Assembly (NCBI RefSeq): GCF_022919215.1
Contig: NZ_CP095046.1
Span: forward strand, 5,012,501 to 5,076,500
Reading direction: 5' to 3'
DNA: 64,000 bases
Source of the DNA: Hymenobacter cellulosilyticus
Lineage (GTDB): Bacteria > Bacteroidota > Bacteroidia > Cytophagales > Hymenobacteraceae
This document shows, in pieces, positions 56,270 through 64,000 of this stretch. Numbering within the stretch: the first letter of the stretch is position 1; every line of letters starts with the position of its first letter. The position numbers were made by a program, and so were the translations under genes. The notes beneath the pieces were generated by a model, which saw only the letters and a list, made by a program, of their open reading frames with translations, did not search any database and had not been told where the DNA came from.

Positions 56270-56992
56270 TTACTTGGCGGCCGGCGCGGGAGCAGCGGCG
56301 GGCTGGGCGGCGTAGGATTTTAGGCGACTTTGCACCTGCCGCTCGCCCCAGGTGGGCATCAAAGGCGTGGCGGGCTTGAAGGCCGCGTAACGGGCCAGGG
56401 CCTGCTCAAACACGGGCTTGGCCACGTCGGGCCCGCCGCCGAACATCTTGGGCGTGAAGTAGAGGTTGTTACCTTCCACCAGATAGATGCGGGGGTTGGC
56501 CGGATTGGCCTTTTTGGCCTGCTCCAGCGCTTCCCGCACCAAGCCCGAGTACTTCATGGAGCGGGCCATGGGCGAGATTCCCAGCCGGGCCTGGTGAATG
56601 TAGGCCTGCAGCACCAGCAGCTCCGACTCTTCCCCGCCCAGCTTGCGGGCCTGGGCCAGGGAGGCTTCGGCCTGATCGAGGTACTTGTCTTTCACTTCCT
56701 CTTTGTCTTTGCCCTGGAAGCTGATCAGCATGCGGCCATAAGCCTGGTAGTACTGGGGCAGCCAGTCGGTGGGCATGGCGGCGGCGGCCCGCTCAAACTT
56801 GCTGACGATTTGCTGGAGCTGGGCCGGGTCGCCGGTGCTGTTCAGCTCCGTGATGGTGGCGGCCATCATGTCGGTATAGCCGGCCGGGGCCGCAGTGGCG
56901 GTAGTGGCGGCAGCGGCTTTGAGGGCGGGCTGCTGGGCCGCGGCGGAGAAAGAAGCGGCGACCAGGGCGAGGATGAGCAAGGGAGGATTCAT
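56270..56992 (-). CDS. Exported TPR-like protein
   Basis: The 240-residue protein has a signal peptide (MNPPLLILALVAASFSAAAQ) and helical repeats (KYLDQAEASLAQARKLGG, LVREALEQAKKANPANPRIYL, AKPVFEQALARYAAFKP) typical of tetratricopeptide-like exported proteins. It has an Ala/Pro-rich C-terminus. Its promoter region contains a 71-bp element shared with receptor 3, so it should belong to the same regulon. Probably a periplasmic accessory protein. Confidence 0.75.
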   Translation of the reverse strand: MNPPLLILALVAASFSAAAQQPALKAAAATTATAAPAGYTDMMAATITELNSTGDPAQLQQIVSKFERAAAAMPTDWLPQYYQAYGRMLISFQGKDKEEVKDKYLDQAEASLAQARKLGGEESELLVLQAYIHQARLGISPMARSMKYSGLVREALEQAKKANPANPRIYLVEGNNLYFTPKMFGGGPDVAKPVFEQALARYAAFKPATPLMPTWGERQVQSRLKSYAAQPAAAPAPAAK

Positions 56993-57044
56993 GGCGAGAA
57001 GCGTTAAGGATGAAAGGTTTCGGAGTAAGTGAAAAAGTATATTC

Positions 57045-57115
57045 CAAAGGTGGCCGGCAGCAGCCTGGGCTCAAACGAAAGGTTACCGAAGCGTCAGATC
57101 AGGCGGATGAAGCGT
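57045..57115 (-). promoter_or_regulatory. 71-bp regulatory element, copy 1 (promoter of the TPR-like gene)
   Basis: It matches the element at 59402-59472 at 59 of 71 positions without gaps. On the minus strand it runs from half-site CGCTTCATC (57114-57106) through CGCTTCGGT (57093-57085, 21 bp away) to CACCTTTG (57052-57045), close to a -7 box. It overlaps no coding sequence, ending 18 bp before receptor 3's stop. Probable LytTR operator plus promoter. Confidence 0.6.
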
Positions 57116-57132
57116 CGGCGGGGCGGGCTCAG

Positions 57133-59378
57133 CTAGTCGGGGGCCACGTTGGTATCGGCCGGATTTTTCTTGTTAATCGAAATCAGCAGGGCCACGAAGA
57201 GCATGCGGGGGCCGAGGGCAGCACGGCGGTGCTGGCGTACTGTCCGCTGGCATCCTTAGTGGTGCTGTAGCGGTAGCCGTACACATTCTGGCGGCCCAGC
57301 ACGTTGGTGCAGCTCACGTGCACGATGGTGAAGTTGTTCCAGAGCTTGGTCAGGTAGCTGGCGTTCAGGCTCAGGTCCTGGAAGCTGGGTAGGCGGTCCT
57401 GGTTGTAGCCGCTCAGGCGGTTGGGGTTGTAGTAAACGCGGGGGCTGTTGTAGGTGTAGGTGGCCCCAAACTGGGTGTGCATCTTGCCCACCCAGTACTT
57501 GCCCACCAGGTTCAGGTTGTGGCGGGCGGCGAAGGTCGGCACGGCCAGCACCGGGTCGAAGCGCTGCTGCCGGCGGGTGTCGATAAAGCCGTAGCTTACC
57601 CAGTAATCCGCATTCTTCACGGTCTTTTTGTCGCGCCACAGCAGGTCCAGGCCGCGGGCGTAGCCGGTGCCGGTGCTCCGGTAGCTGGCCGGGTCGGCGG
57701 CAAGTACTTGCTGGGGGTTGTACACGCCCTGCAGGTCGAAGCGCACGAGGTGGGCGTAGGTTTTGGAGTAGGCTTCCAGGCGCAGGGTGCGGTTGTCGTG
57801 GGTGCGCAGGTAGGTAAGCTGCAGGTGCTGGGCCCGCTCGAAGCGCAGCCGCTCGGGGCTGTCCACGCGCAGGAGCAAATCGGTGCCGGGGTTCTGAAAA
57901 AAGTAGCCCCAGGCGCCCGAAAGCTGGCTTCTCTCATTGAGCTGGTAGGCCAGTGCCAGGCGGGGCGCAGCGTTCCAGCGGCCCAGCACGGCCGAGTACT
58001 CGGCCCGGCCGCCTACCCGGCCCACCAGCTGGTTGCTGAAGGCAATATCCGACTCGGCAAAGCCGGCCAGGCGCTGCTCACTTTGGCCCAGGGTTTTGTG
58101 ATAGGGCTCGGCCACGAAGCGTTGCTCGTTGCGCTGCACCAACCCTTCCAGACCCACTTTCAGGTTCCAGTAGGCGCTGGCCGAGTCGTTGGTCAGCATC
58201 AGGCGGCCCACTAAGCTTTGCTCCAGCTCCTGCATGCTCTGCTCCCGGTCTTGCTGCGCGGCGGCGTCGCGGGTGGTGACGCTGGAGGTCTGATTGTCGC
58301 GGGTGGCGGCCACCCCGGTTTGCACCGACCAGCCCCGCACCAGCGGACTGCGGAAGGTGGTGTTCAGGTAGGTGTTGTTGGAGCTCAAATTCACGGGCTG
58401 GCCGCCTTCCCACTCGGCGTTGGGCTGCCGGGCCCCGATGCGCTGTTGGGTGTAGGCCCCGTACACTTTGAGCATGCCCAGCTCGCCGGTTTTCTGCCGC
58501 AAGGCTACCGAGCCGCCGCCCGACTCATAGGCCGTCAGCATTTGCTGGGGCACCAGCCCGAAGTAGGGCCGCATGTTCATGTAGTCGGCGGTGACGGCCA
58601 CCGAGGCCCGCTCGAAGCGGTGCTGGTGCGACAGGCTCAGGCTGCCCAACGAGAGCAGGGAAATGCCGGTCTGGGTTTCGGGAGCCAGATCTTCCGAAGT
58701 CAGGGCCACCACCGCCGACAGGGCCTGCCCGTACTCGGCCGAGTAGCCGCCGGTGCTGAAGGCCATGCCCTTGAAGAGCATGGGCGAGAAGCGCCCCCGG
58801 GCCGGCATGCCCGACACGGCCGCGTTGTAGGGACTTTGCAGGGGCACCCCATCCAGATACTGCCGGGTTTCGCCGGCTGCTCCGCCACGCACGAATAGCT
58901 TGCCTTCTTCCCCGTTGCGGGTGGTGCCGGGCATGGTGTTCAGGGCCCCGGCCACGTCGGCCGAAGCGCCGGCGGTGGTTACCACGTCCCGGGACGAAAA
59001 AGTGGTGTTGCGCTTAGTGTCGCTGGCCTCGAAGGTGCCCGAGGTGATGACTACGTCGCCGAGCTGGTTGCGCACGGCTTTGAGGGTAATAGTAAAGCGC
59101 TGAGCGGTGCCGGTCAGGGCTACGGGCTGCTCCTGCAGCTGGTAGCCGAGCAGGGTAACGACCAGGGGCAGGGTACCGGTGCTGCGGGTGCTGAACCGGA
59201 AGCGGCCCAGCGTGTCGGTGCTGGCCCCGTCGAAGGTGGTTTTCAGGAACACGTTGGCGCCGGGCAGTGGCTGGCCGCTGGCGTCGCGCACGGTGCCGGT
59301 AAGCGTGGTTGTAGTTTGGGCCTGCGTGGCAAAGGCCAGGGTCAGCAGCAGCAGGAACAGGGGTAGCAGACGTTTCAT
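57133..59378 (-). CDS. TonB-dependent receptor 3 (frame broken near 57206)
   Basis: The joined protein has about 748 residues: signal peptide (MKRLLPLFLLLLTLAFATQAQ), CarboxypepD_reg domain (TLTGTVRDASGQPLPGANVFL), plug domain (TFSSRDVVTTAGASADVAG, FVRGGAAGETRQYLDGV) and barrel. Near 57206 one extra C in the CCCCC run gives PSAPRMLFVALLISINKKNPA and a natural end at the TAG at 57133-57135. I read the break as a sequencing error; the last residues look more like a short membrane tail than a normal barrel end, which is odd for this family. It carries the second 71-bp element upstream and is probably under LytTR control. Confidence 0.85.
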
Positions 59379-59401
59379 CGGGGTAGCGGCGAAGTGATGC
59401 T

Positions 59402-59472
59402 CAAAGGTGAGCGGCCGCCGGCCCGGCTGAAACTAAAGGTTACCGAAGTGTCGGATCAGGGGGATGAAGCGT
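59402..59472 (-). promoter_or_regulatory. 71-bp regulatory element, copy 2 (promoter of receptor 3)
   Basis: Ungapped repeat of the element at 57045. On the minus strand: CGCTTCATC (59471-59463), CACTTCGGT (59450-59442, 21 bp away), then CACCTTTG (59409-59402) with 32 bp between. The start codon is 23 bp further on. Conserved spacing and sequence support a functional promoter-operator. Confidence 0.6.
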
Positions 59473-59501
59473 AGAATATAGCTTGTTAGATATACCGGGA
59501 C

Positions 59502-60107
59502 TCATGCAAAATATTGCTGGTACAACCGCTCGGCCCGCACCCAGTTGTCCTCTTCCTCCCCGTCGGATACATCATCCTGGCGGACGCGCAAGGTGCAGTT
59601 GTGACAAAACCGCAATGGCAAGTCTTGCACGCACTGCAGGGTGCGGCAGTAGCGCAGCGCCTGTTTGATCTGCTGCAAGGAAAGCTCAAAGTCGGCTAAG
59701 GTTTCGGACAGGCTCTGGTACCTGTCGACCAGGCAGACAATATCTCCCACGGCCAGCCGGCGCCCATCGAGCCGGGGCTGGCCCCACAGGCAATCCGTGG
59801 TGACGACTATTTCCGGATACCGGTCATACGAAGTACTCACCCACACCTGCCCGAACTCCCTGCCGTCGATGCTAATCAGCCCAAATTCCTCCACGTCCGC
59901 GGCCGTAATGGGCGCTTCCGCCAAGCCGCCATACCTATCCTCGTCGTATTCCGCATCGTATTTGAGCGCCTGGCCATTGGCAAAGACTTCCACCTGCCGG
60001 ACGACCGTTCCGGCACCATCAGTTTCGTAGTAATGCCAGGAGGTGCCCCAGCTATTAGTTGGAATAGTCCCCGTCGTTTCGTCCCAATACCACTTGTAAT
60101 ACGGCAT
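59502..60107 (-). CDS. Hypothetical protein with DUF6881-like N-terminus
   Basis: The 201-residue protein begins MPYYKWYWDETTGTIPTNSW and its first 70 residues (VVRQVEVFANGQALKYDAEY, EAPITAADVEEFG) resemble DUF6881, small domains found in immunity-like proteins. The C-terminal half contains four cysteines (CRTLQCVQDLPLRFCHNC) that could bind a metal. No signal peptide. Function unknown. Confidence 0.65.
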   Translation of the reverse strand: MPYYKWYWDETTGTIPTNSWGTSWHYYETDGAGTVVRQVEVFANGQALKYDAEYDEDRYGGLAEAPITAADVEEFGLISIDGREFGQVWVSTSYDRYPEIVVTTDCLWGQPRLDGRRLAVGDIVCLVDRYQSLSETLADFELSLQQIKQALRYCRTLQCVQDLPLRFCHNCTLRVRQDDVSDGEEEDNWVRAERLYQQYFA

Positions 60108-60162
60108 CCTTTATTTCTGGCTTAGTAACTCCGTGACCAGCAGATTCGGCAAACTGGCCCGG

Positions 60163-60677
60163 CTAATAGACTGGTTTCCAATGACTTTTGGCGAAGAAGA
60201 CATTGCCAAACTTGGGGGAATAAAACACATAGTAGAACCCCCAGGTGGTGCGGTAGAGCGTGGGGTTGTGTCTCAGGATATGATGGCGGGGCGGTCCGTC
60301 GGATAAAACCAGGCGAGGAATCTGGTAGGCGGGCAGAAAAGAAACCGGGACGCGGTGGGTTCTGAAGGTGTTCTGCCCCGGGTTTCGTGAAAGATCAACT
60401 CGTTGTGCGGGGTGATGGTAAAGCGGTAATGATTGTACTGCCAGTCGGCCTGCTTGCCCGCGAACTTGCTGCGGTCAATGACATAGTCGCCGTAGATATC
60501 CGCCCGTTCGGTTTCCTGCTTGTCGGTCAGAAACCGCACCAGCAGGGCAACGGGCGCCAGGGCCAGGGGAATAGCCCACAGCAGGCCCATCAGCTTACCG
60601 AAGATGTTCTTCTGGGTAACCAGCCAGAGCAGCAGCAGAATGGCCGTCAGCGGAATCAGCAGGAATAGGATGAGCAT
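60163..60677 (-). CDS. Membrane-anchored hypothetical protein (frame broken near 60380)
   Basis: I use the ATG at 60677 (MLILFLLIPLTAILLLLWLV); the frame is open further upstream but has no coding look. Two helices at the N-terminus are followed by an extracytoplasmic domain. One extra G in the GGGG run near 60380 joins HETRG to QNTFRTHRVPVSFLPAYQIP and opens the frame to the TAG at 60163-60165 (ending FFAKSHWKPVY), about 171 residues. The continuation is clearly protein-like, so I read the break as a sequencing error. Family unknown. Confidence 0.65.
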
Positions 60678-60721
60678 ACCGGCAAAGAAACACAACGGCG
60701 GCAACTTCCCCTTACCCGCTT

Positions 60722-60925
60722 TGACCCGACAGGTTCCGAGCCCACTCGCCTCCTTTCCCAGCTCACCCGGGTAGCTTCGGAAGCTACCCAAGAGGCTTTC
60801 AAACCTGCCTACCGGGCCTCGGAACCCGCCCGGGTACCTTCCGAAGCTACCCCACTACCTTCCGCAGGGTCCACAGGAGCTTTCGTAGGTACCGACGTGG
60901 CCTCCGAAGCAGCGGCGGTGGCTTT
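60722..60925. repeat. Degenerate repeat tract with palindromic cores
   Basis: Several copies of a GCTTC(C/G)GAAGCTACCC-like unit occur, including one perfect 21-bp palindrome centred at 60780 (GGGTAGCTTC G GAAGCTACCC). Read on the + strand the tract would encode repeats of ASEAT/PSEAT. Copies differ by point changes, so this is an old tandem array. Confidence 0.5.
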
Positions 60926-60933
60926 CACACCAA

Positions 60934-60969
60934 CACGGCCCCACCCAGCATGTACCAGGTGGGGCCGTG
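60934..60969. terminator. Strong hairpin, possible terminator of a gene remnant
   Basis: CACGGCCCCACC and GGTGGGGCCGTG are perfect 12-bp arms around a 12-base loop. No T-run follows on either strand, so termination is uncertain. Confidence 0.45.
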
Positions 60970-60988
60970 CGGCCGGTGCGGGTTGGCC

Positions 60989-61075
60989 TCAGTTGCTCGG
61001 CTTGGGGCCTGAAGTGGCTTTTCGGCCCTGGTTGGCAAAGCGCACCTTCAGCTCATCGTGGGCGGCCCAAAATAC
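60989..61075 (-). pseudogene. Possible remnant of a gene 3' end
   Basis: Between stop codons on the minus strand the frame reads VFWAAHDELKVRFANQGRKA and ends in GPKPSN, which looks like a normal protein tail, followed 20 bp later by the hairpin. There is no start codon and no room for a full gene, so this may be a leftover of a deleted gene. Tentative. Confidence 0.3.
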
Positions 61076-61088
61076 CTAGAAGTGGGTA

Positions 61089-61119
61089 TTGCGCTCCCCC
61101 GGCCCGGCCCGGAACTTTG
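61089..61119 (+). promoter_or_regulatory. Possible promoter of the type IX cargo gene
   Basis: TTG at 61089-61091 and GAACTTTG at 61112-61119 (one base off TAnnTTTG) are separated by 20 bp. Transcription would start about 27 bases before the ATG at 61153. Confidence 0.35.
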
Positions 61120-61152
61120 CCCCTTACTTGTTCTGCCTTTTTAACCACTTCT

Positions 61153-62907
61153 ATGCGCAACTCTTTACTCTCGCTGGGCCTTGCCTGCACCCTGGGCCTA
61201 TCGGCCGCCCACGCCCAAACGCCTACCTGGCAGTGGGCCGCCCAAACTGTTAACCCCACCCCTACCAACGAAAGCGAAGCCCGGGCCCGGGAAATCGTGA
61301 CCGACGCGGCCGGCAACAGCTACGTAGGTGTGGGCCTGCAGCCACGCAACGGCGCGGCCTCGGTGCGCAACTTTGGCAGCACCACCCTCAGCTCCACCGC
61401 GACCAGCACCAGCGCGGCCGTAGCCAAGCTGAACGCGGCCGGGCAGTGGCAGTGGGCTACGCTCATTTCCGTCCAGAACGCCAACGACCCCACCGACAAC
61501 CCCGCCATATTCATGGGCGACATCGTGGTAACCCCCGCCGGCGACATCTTCATTGAAGGCCCGGTAGATGATAAGGCCACCTCCATTCGCATCGGCACCG
61601 TCACCCTCAACCTGACGCCGAATACGCAGGAGGAGCGCATGTTTGTGGCCCGCCTCAACAGCAGCGGTCAGTGCATCTGGATAACGGCCGTCAACGGAGC
61701 GAGCAGCTCGGGCATGGTCCTGAACCCGGTCAATGGGGAGCTGGTGTTAGCCGGCTCCTACAGCGGCGGCAGCGTTGCTTTTGGCAGCACCACGCTGCCC
61801 GCTCCCGCCGTTCTCGACGATGACGCCCTGTTCGTGGCTCGCCTCAGCCAGGCTGGCCAGTGGACCAGCGCGCTGGGCGTCCGCACCGTAGGCAACGGCG
61901 ACGTGACCGGCGAAGATATTGCCATCGGCTCCCAGGGCCAGGTAGCGGTATCCGTAGGGGTGCAAGCCGGCTCGGTCACCCTGGGCAGCACCACCATCAA
62001 TGCCAGCAGCATCGACAAAATGGTGGTGGCCCAGTTGAGCCCCGCCGGGCAGTGGCAGTGGGTGGCCCAGTCTTCCGGTTCATCGTCTTCCCTGGACCTG
62101 GCCGATATTGAGTACGATTCCAACGGCAACGTGTGGGTCATGAACGATGACAACGCCGGAGGGCAGATCGGCAGCCTTACGCTGCCGGCCAACACCATCG
62201 GGTTTGTAGGCCGCATTTCAACCACCGGACAGTGGAACTTGGCCGGCGCAGTCACCAGCTCGAACGGCGGCCGTTTTGCGGGCGGCAACAATATGGCAGT
62301 CGATGCCCAGGGCAACCCAGTGCTCATTGGCTCCGCCGAAGGTCAGACGGGAACGGCCTATGCCTATTCGTTTGGCACCCGGGCCTTGAGCTTCACGGAT
62401 CGGGGTGCCTTCGTGGCCCGTTTCAATACCAACGGCACGTGGCAGTACGCCATCAAGGGGCCTACCGCTACCTCTCCAAACGGCAACCCCCAGTACACGT
62501 TCAACTCCCTGGCCCTCGACCAAGCCGGCAACCTGCTGGTTAGCGGCAACGTCTTCGCCAGCACCATTCCCTTCGGGTCGAGCACGGTAGTGGGCTCTTA
62601 CCGTGACATGTTTGTGGCCAAGCTGACCAATGCCGGCGCTACGCTGGGCGTGCGGCAGGCCGCAGGCACCCAGCCCCTGGCCCTGTATCCTAACCCTGTA
62701 GCCGCGGGCACTGCCGCCACGCTGCGCCTGGCCTCACCCGCTACCAGCCCACAGCCTGTTACCCTGCGCAACGCGCTGGGCCAAACTGTGCGTCAGACCA
62801 GCATTGCAGCCGGTCGGCAGGAAGCAGCCGTTGCCACCGACGGCCTGGCTCCCGGCGTGTACCTACTGGAAGCCGGCCTGAGCCGGGCCCAGGTTGTGGT
62901 TCAATAG
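61153..62907 (+). CDS. Type IX secretion cargo, repeat beta-propeller-like protein
   Basis: The ATG at 61153 gives 584 residues with a signal peptide (MRNSLLSLGLACTLGLSAAHAQ). Six copies of a repeat related to VAKLNAAGQWQWA, VARLSQAGQWTSALG and VAQLSPAGQWQWVAQ, each preceded by an FGSTTL-like strand, suggest a propeller or beta-solenoid. The last 75 residues form a type A sorting domain (LALYPNPVAAGTAATLRL, GLAPGVYLLEAGLSRAQVVVQ) that directs secretion through the type IX system and attachment to the cell surface. No catalytic motif is visible; probably an adhesin or structural surface protein. Confidence 0.85.
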   Translation: MRNSLLSLGLACTLGLSAAHAQTPTWQWAAQTVNPTPTNESEARAREIVTDAAGNSYVGVGLQPRNGAASVRNFGSTTLSSTATSTSAAVAKLNAAGQWQWATLISVQNANDPTDNPAIFMGDIVVTPAGDIFIEGPVDDKATSIRIGTVTLNLTPNTQEERMFVARLNSSGQCIWITAVNGASSSGMVLNPVNGELVLAGSYSGGSVAFGSTTLPAPAVLDDDALFVARLSQAGQWTSALGVRTVGNGDVTGEDIAIGSQGQVAVSVGVQAGSVTLGSTTINASSIDKMVVAQLSPAGQWQWVAQSSGSSSSLDLADIEYDSNGNVWVMNDDNAGGQIGSLTLPANTIGFVGRISTTGQWNLAGAVTSSNGGRFAGGNNMAVDAQGNPVLIGSAEGQTGTAYAYSFGTRALSFTDRGAFVARFNTNGTWQYAIKGPTATSPNGNPQYTFNSLALDQAGNLLVSGNVFASTIPFGSSTVVGSYRDMFVAKLTNAGATLGVRQAAGTQPLALYPNPVAAGTAATLRLASPATSPQPVTLRNALGQTVRQTSIAAGRQEAAVATDGLAPGVYLLEAGLSRAQVVVQ

Positions 62908-62940
62908 GGCTAGCCGCTGGTTGAAAAACCAGTAGAACAC

Positions 62941-62992
62941 CAATAAAAAAGCCGGGACTTTCTGCTTGCAGCAGGTTCCGGCTTTTTTATTG
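62941..62992. terminator. Bidirectional terminator
   Basis: CAATAAAAAAGCCGG and CCGGCTTTTTTATTG pair perfectly around a 22-base loop, between the + strand cargo gene and the minus-strand TPR gene. Confidence 0.85.
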
Positions 62993-63041
62993 GGCCGCCC
63001 AAGCGGAGTAGACCAGGGCGGCAGTGAGCTTAGCTCAGGCC

Positions 63042-63881
63042 TTACTTCCGGCTGATTTCATCCAGCTGGTGCAGGGCCTGGCTGATCTGGTCCCCCTTAG
63101 TGGCCCACTTCCGGGCCTCGCCAGACCAGTACTTGTAGTTGGCTTTGTCTTGCCGCTCGAAGAACTGGAAGGCCAGGTTGTAGGCTATTTCACTTTTGAT
63201 GGCATTGTCGGAGCAGGCGGCCAGGCCCTTTTTGCAGGTCTGGGCGGCCTTATCGAGCTGGCCGGCGTGCATCTCGGCAAAGGACAGCTCCTTGTAGAGG
63301 TAGCACTGGTCGGAGGAGGTGGTCAGGGCACGAGTGAGGGCCGAAATGGCCTTGTCGTACTGCTCCAGGGCATTGTAGGCGTAGCCCATTTCCAGGTCCA
63401 GGCCCTGGTAGTTGGGGTCCAGGGCCTGGGCCTTGCTCAGAAAGGTCAGGGCCTTATCGGAGGCGCCCCAGCCGTTGTAGAAAAAGCCCCATTGGTAGAA
63501 GTGCTTGGCCGAGGTAGTGTCGGATTTATAGACGCTGAGCCACTCGGGAGTAGCAGGCTGGCGCAGCTCGGCCAGCTTAGCCGCCGGAATAAAAGCCACC
63601 TTCGCTGGGCTGGCCTGAAGCCGGATTTTGACCATGGCGTTCTTTGCCTTCTCGGGAATAAAGGTGCCCTGACTGGATATCTTAAACTTGCCCTCGTGGT
63701 TCAGCGTGGGGCCGGCCTGGGCGTCGATGTACACAAAGCCGTAGTTGTAGTTTCCGTCCTTATCGGCCGGAAAGGCCACCCATTTGTCTTCGCTGTCCGG
63801 CAAGCCGTGCTCGAATTTGAGGTCACTCTGGGCGTGCAGGGAAGTAGAAAGCAGTAGCAGGGCAGCTAGCAGGAATTTCAT
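63042..63881 (-). CDS. Exported tetratricopeptide-repeat protein
   Basis: The 279-residue protein has a signal peptide (MKFLLAALLLLSTSLHAQ), an N-terminal beta-rich domain of about 100 residues (WVAFPADKDGNYNYGFVYID) and four TPR units (DKALTFLSKAQALDPNYQGL, YNALEQYDKAISALTRAL, AEMHAGQLDKAAQTCKKGL). Such proteins scaffold envelope complexes. Partner unknown. It is convergent with the cargo gene and separated from it by a terminator. Confidence 0.82.
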   Translation of the reverse strand: MKFLLAALLLLSTSLHAQSDLKFEHGLPDSEDKWVAFPADKDGNYNYGFVYIDAQAGPTLNHEGKFKISSQGTFIPEKAKNAMVKIRLQASPAKVAFIPAAKLAELRQPATPEWLSVYKSDTTSAKHFYQWGFFYNGWGASDKALTFLSKAQALDPNYQGLDLEMGYAYNALEQYDKAISALTRALTTSSDQCYLYKELSFAEMHAGQLDKAAQTCKKGLAACSDNAIKSEIAYNLAFQFFERQDKANYKYWSGEARKWATKGDQISQALHQLDEISRK

Positions 63882-63891
63882 TACACCGGAA

Positions 63892-64000
63892 TTAAGTCGT
63901 GAATAGGGCTCCGCCGTAGCAGAGGGCCGGCAACTTCGTCATTCGCCCGAGCTTCTGCAAACGGCTCAGCTTGCGGCCCTGCCGGGCGAGGTTTTCAAAC
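63892..64000 (-). CDS. Possible C-terminal tail of a gene cut by the window edge
   Basis: On the minus strand a frame enters from the window edge and stops with TAA at 63892-63894, giving FENLARQGRKLSRLQKLGRM and a short end. The stop lies 10 bp before the TPR gene start. It looks protein-like but is too short to be sure. Confidence 0.3.
   Translation of the reverse strand, partial: FENLARQGRKLSRLQKLGRMTKLPALCYGGALFTT

Larger units (their letters stand above)
60678..61152. other. Gene-poor region with degenerate repeats and a gene remnant
   Basis: These 475 bases contain a run of imperfect repeats of a CTTCCGAAGCTACCC-like unit (about 60722-60925), a strong hairpin (60934-60969), a possible gene tail (60989-61075) and a promoter candidate for the type IX cargo gene. 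No complete gene is convincing; see findings. Confidence 0.5.

Noticed and set aside
1..64000. Insertion sequences, prophage or CRISPR array
   Set aside because: I found no transposase, integrase, phage structural gene, or regularly spaced direct repeats of CRISPR type in either strand.

Overview
The window looks like about 64 kb of chromosome from a Bacteroidota bacterium, most likely Cytophagales and close to Hymenobacter (inference from content). Supporting signs are high G+C coding sequence with A+T-richer gaps, three outer-membrane receptors with CarboxypepD_reg-type N-termini, a type IX secretion C-terminal signal, menaquinone genes, LytS/LytTR two-component pairs, families such as DUF3667, DUF6370 and DUF6463, and -33/-7 promoters of the TTTG...TAnnTTTG type. 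I found no rRNA, tRNA, insertion sequence, phage or CRISPR array.

Layout. 1-10 kb: a cut gene, a GAF protein, a lipoprotein serine protease, an exported amidase, a DUF2256 protein, an SMP-30-like lipoprotein, a large membrane-anchored protein and a lone PAS protein. 10.6-13.4 kb: outer-membrane receptor 1 behind a promoter carrying three ATACGA dyads. 13.5-27.5 kb: small metabolic and hypothetical genes, two AraC-SDR modules, a cell-wall amidase, an ATP-grasp protein, a cystathionine gamma-synthase-family enzyme and a DUF3667 membrane protein. 27.5-35.3 kb: a deoxyhypusine synthase-like protein, HslV, receptor 2, pyruvate dehydrogenase E2 and a histidine phosphatase. 35.3-45.3 kb: menaquinone genes menI-menF-menD-menB, then several unrelated small genes, then menE. 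45.5-49 kb: an M49 peptidase lipoprotein and exported proteins. 49-59.5 kb: a signalling island. 59.5-64 kb: hypotheticals, a type IX cargo protein and a TPR protein.

The signalling island is the part most worth following. A six-gene operon (ABA4-like protein, membrane protein, DUF2867, LytS kinase, DoxX-like membrane protein, LytTR regulator) converges on a mirror-image set (LytTR regulator, DUF6463 membrane protein, LytS kinase), which is followed by an exported TPR-like protein and receptor 3. The promoters of the last two genes share a 71-bp ungapped repeat, and the six-gene operon has a related site. All three contain TTC-centred half-sites 21 bp apart, set 32-33 bp upstream of a -7-like box. 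I propose these as operators of one or both LytTR regulators.

Caveat on quality. Nineteen positions in seventeen otherwise intact genes need exactly one extra base, nearly always within a G or C run, to restore the frame. This is the signature of uncorrected sequencing deletions rather than gene decay. I annotate these genes as single CDS and give the break position for each.
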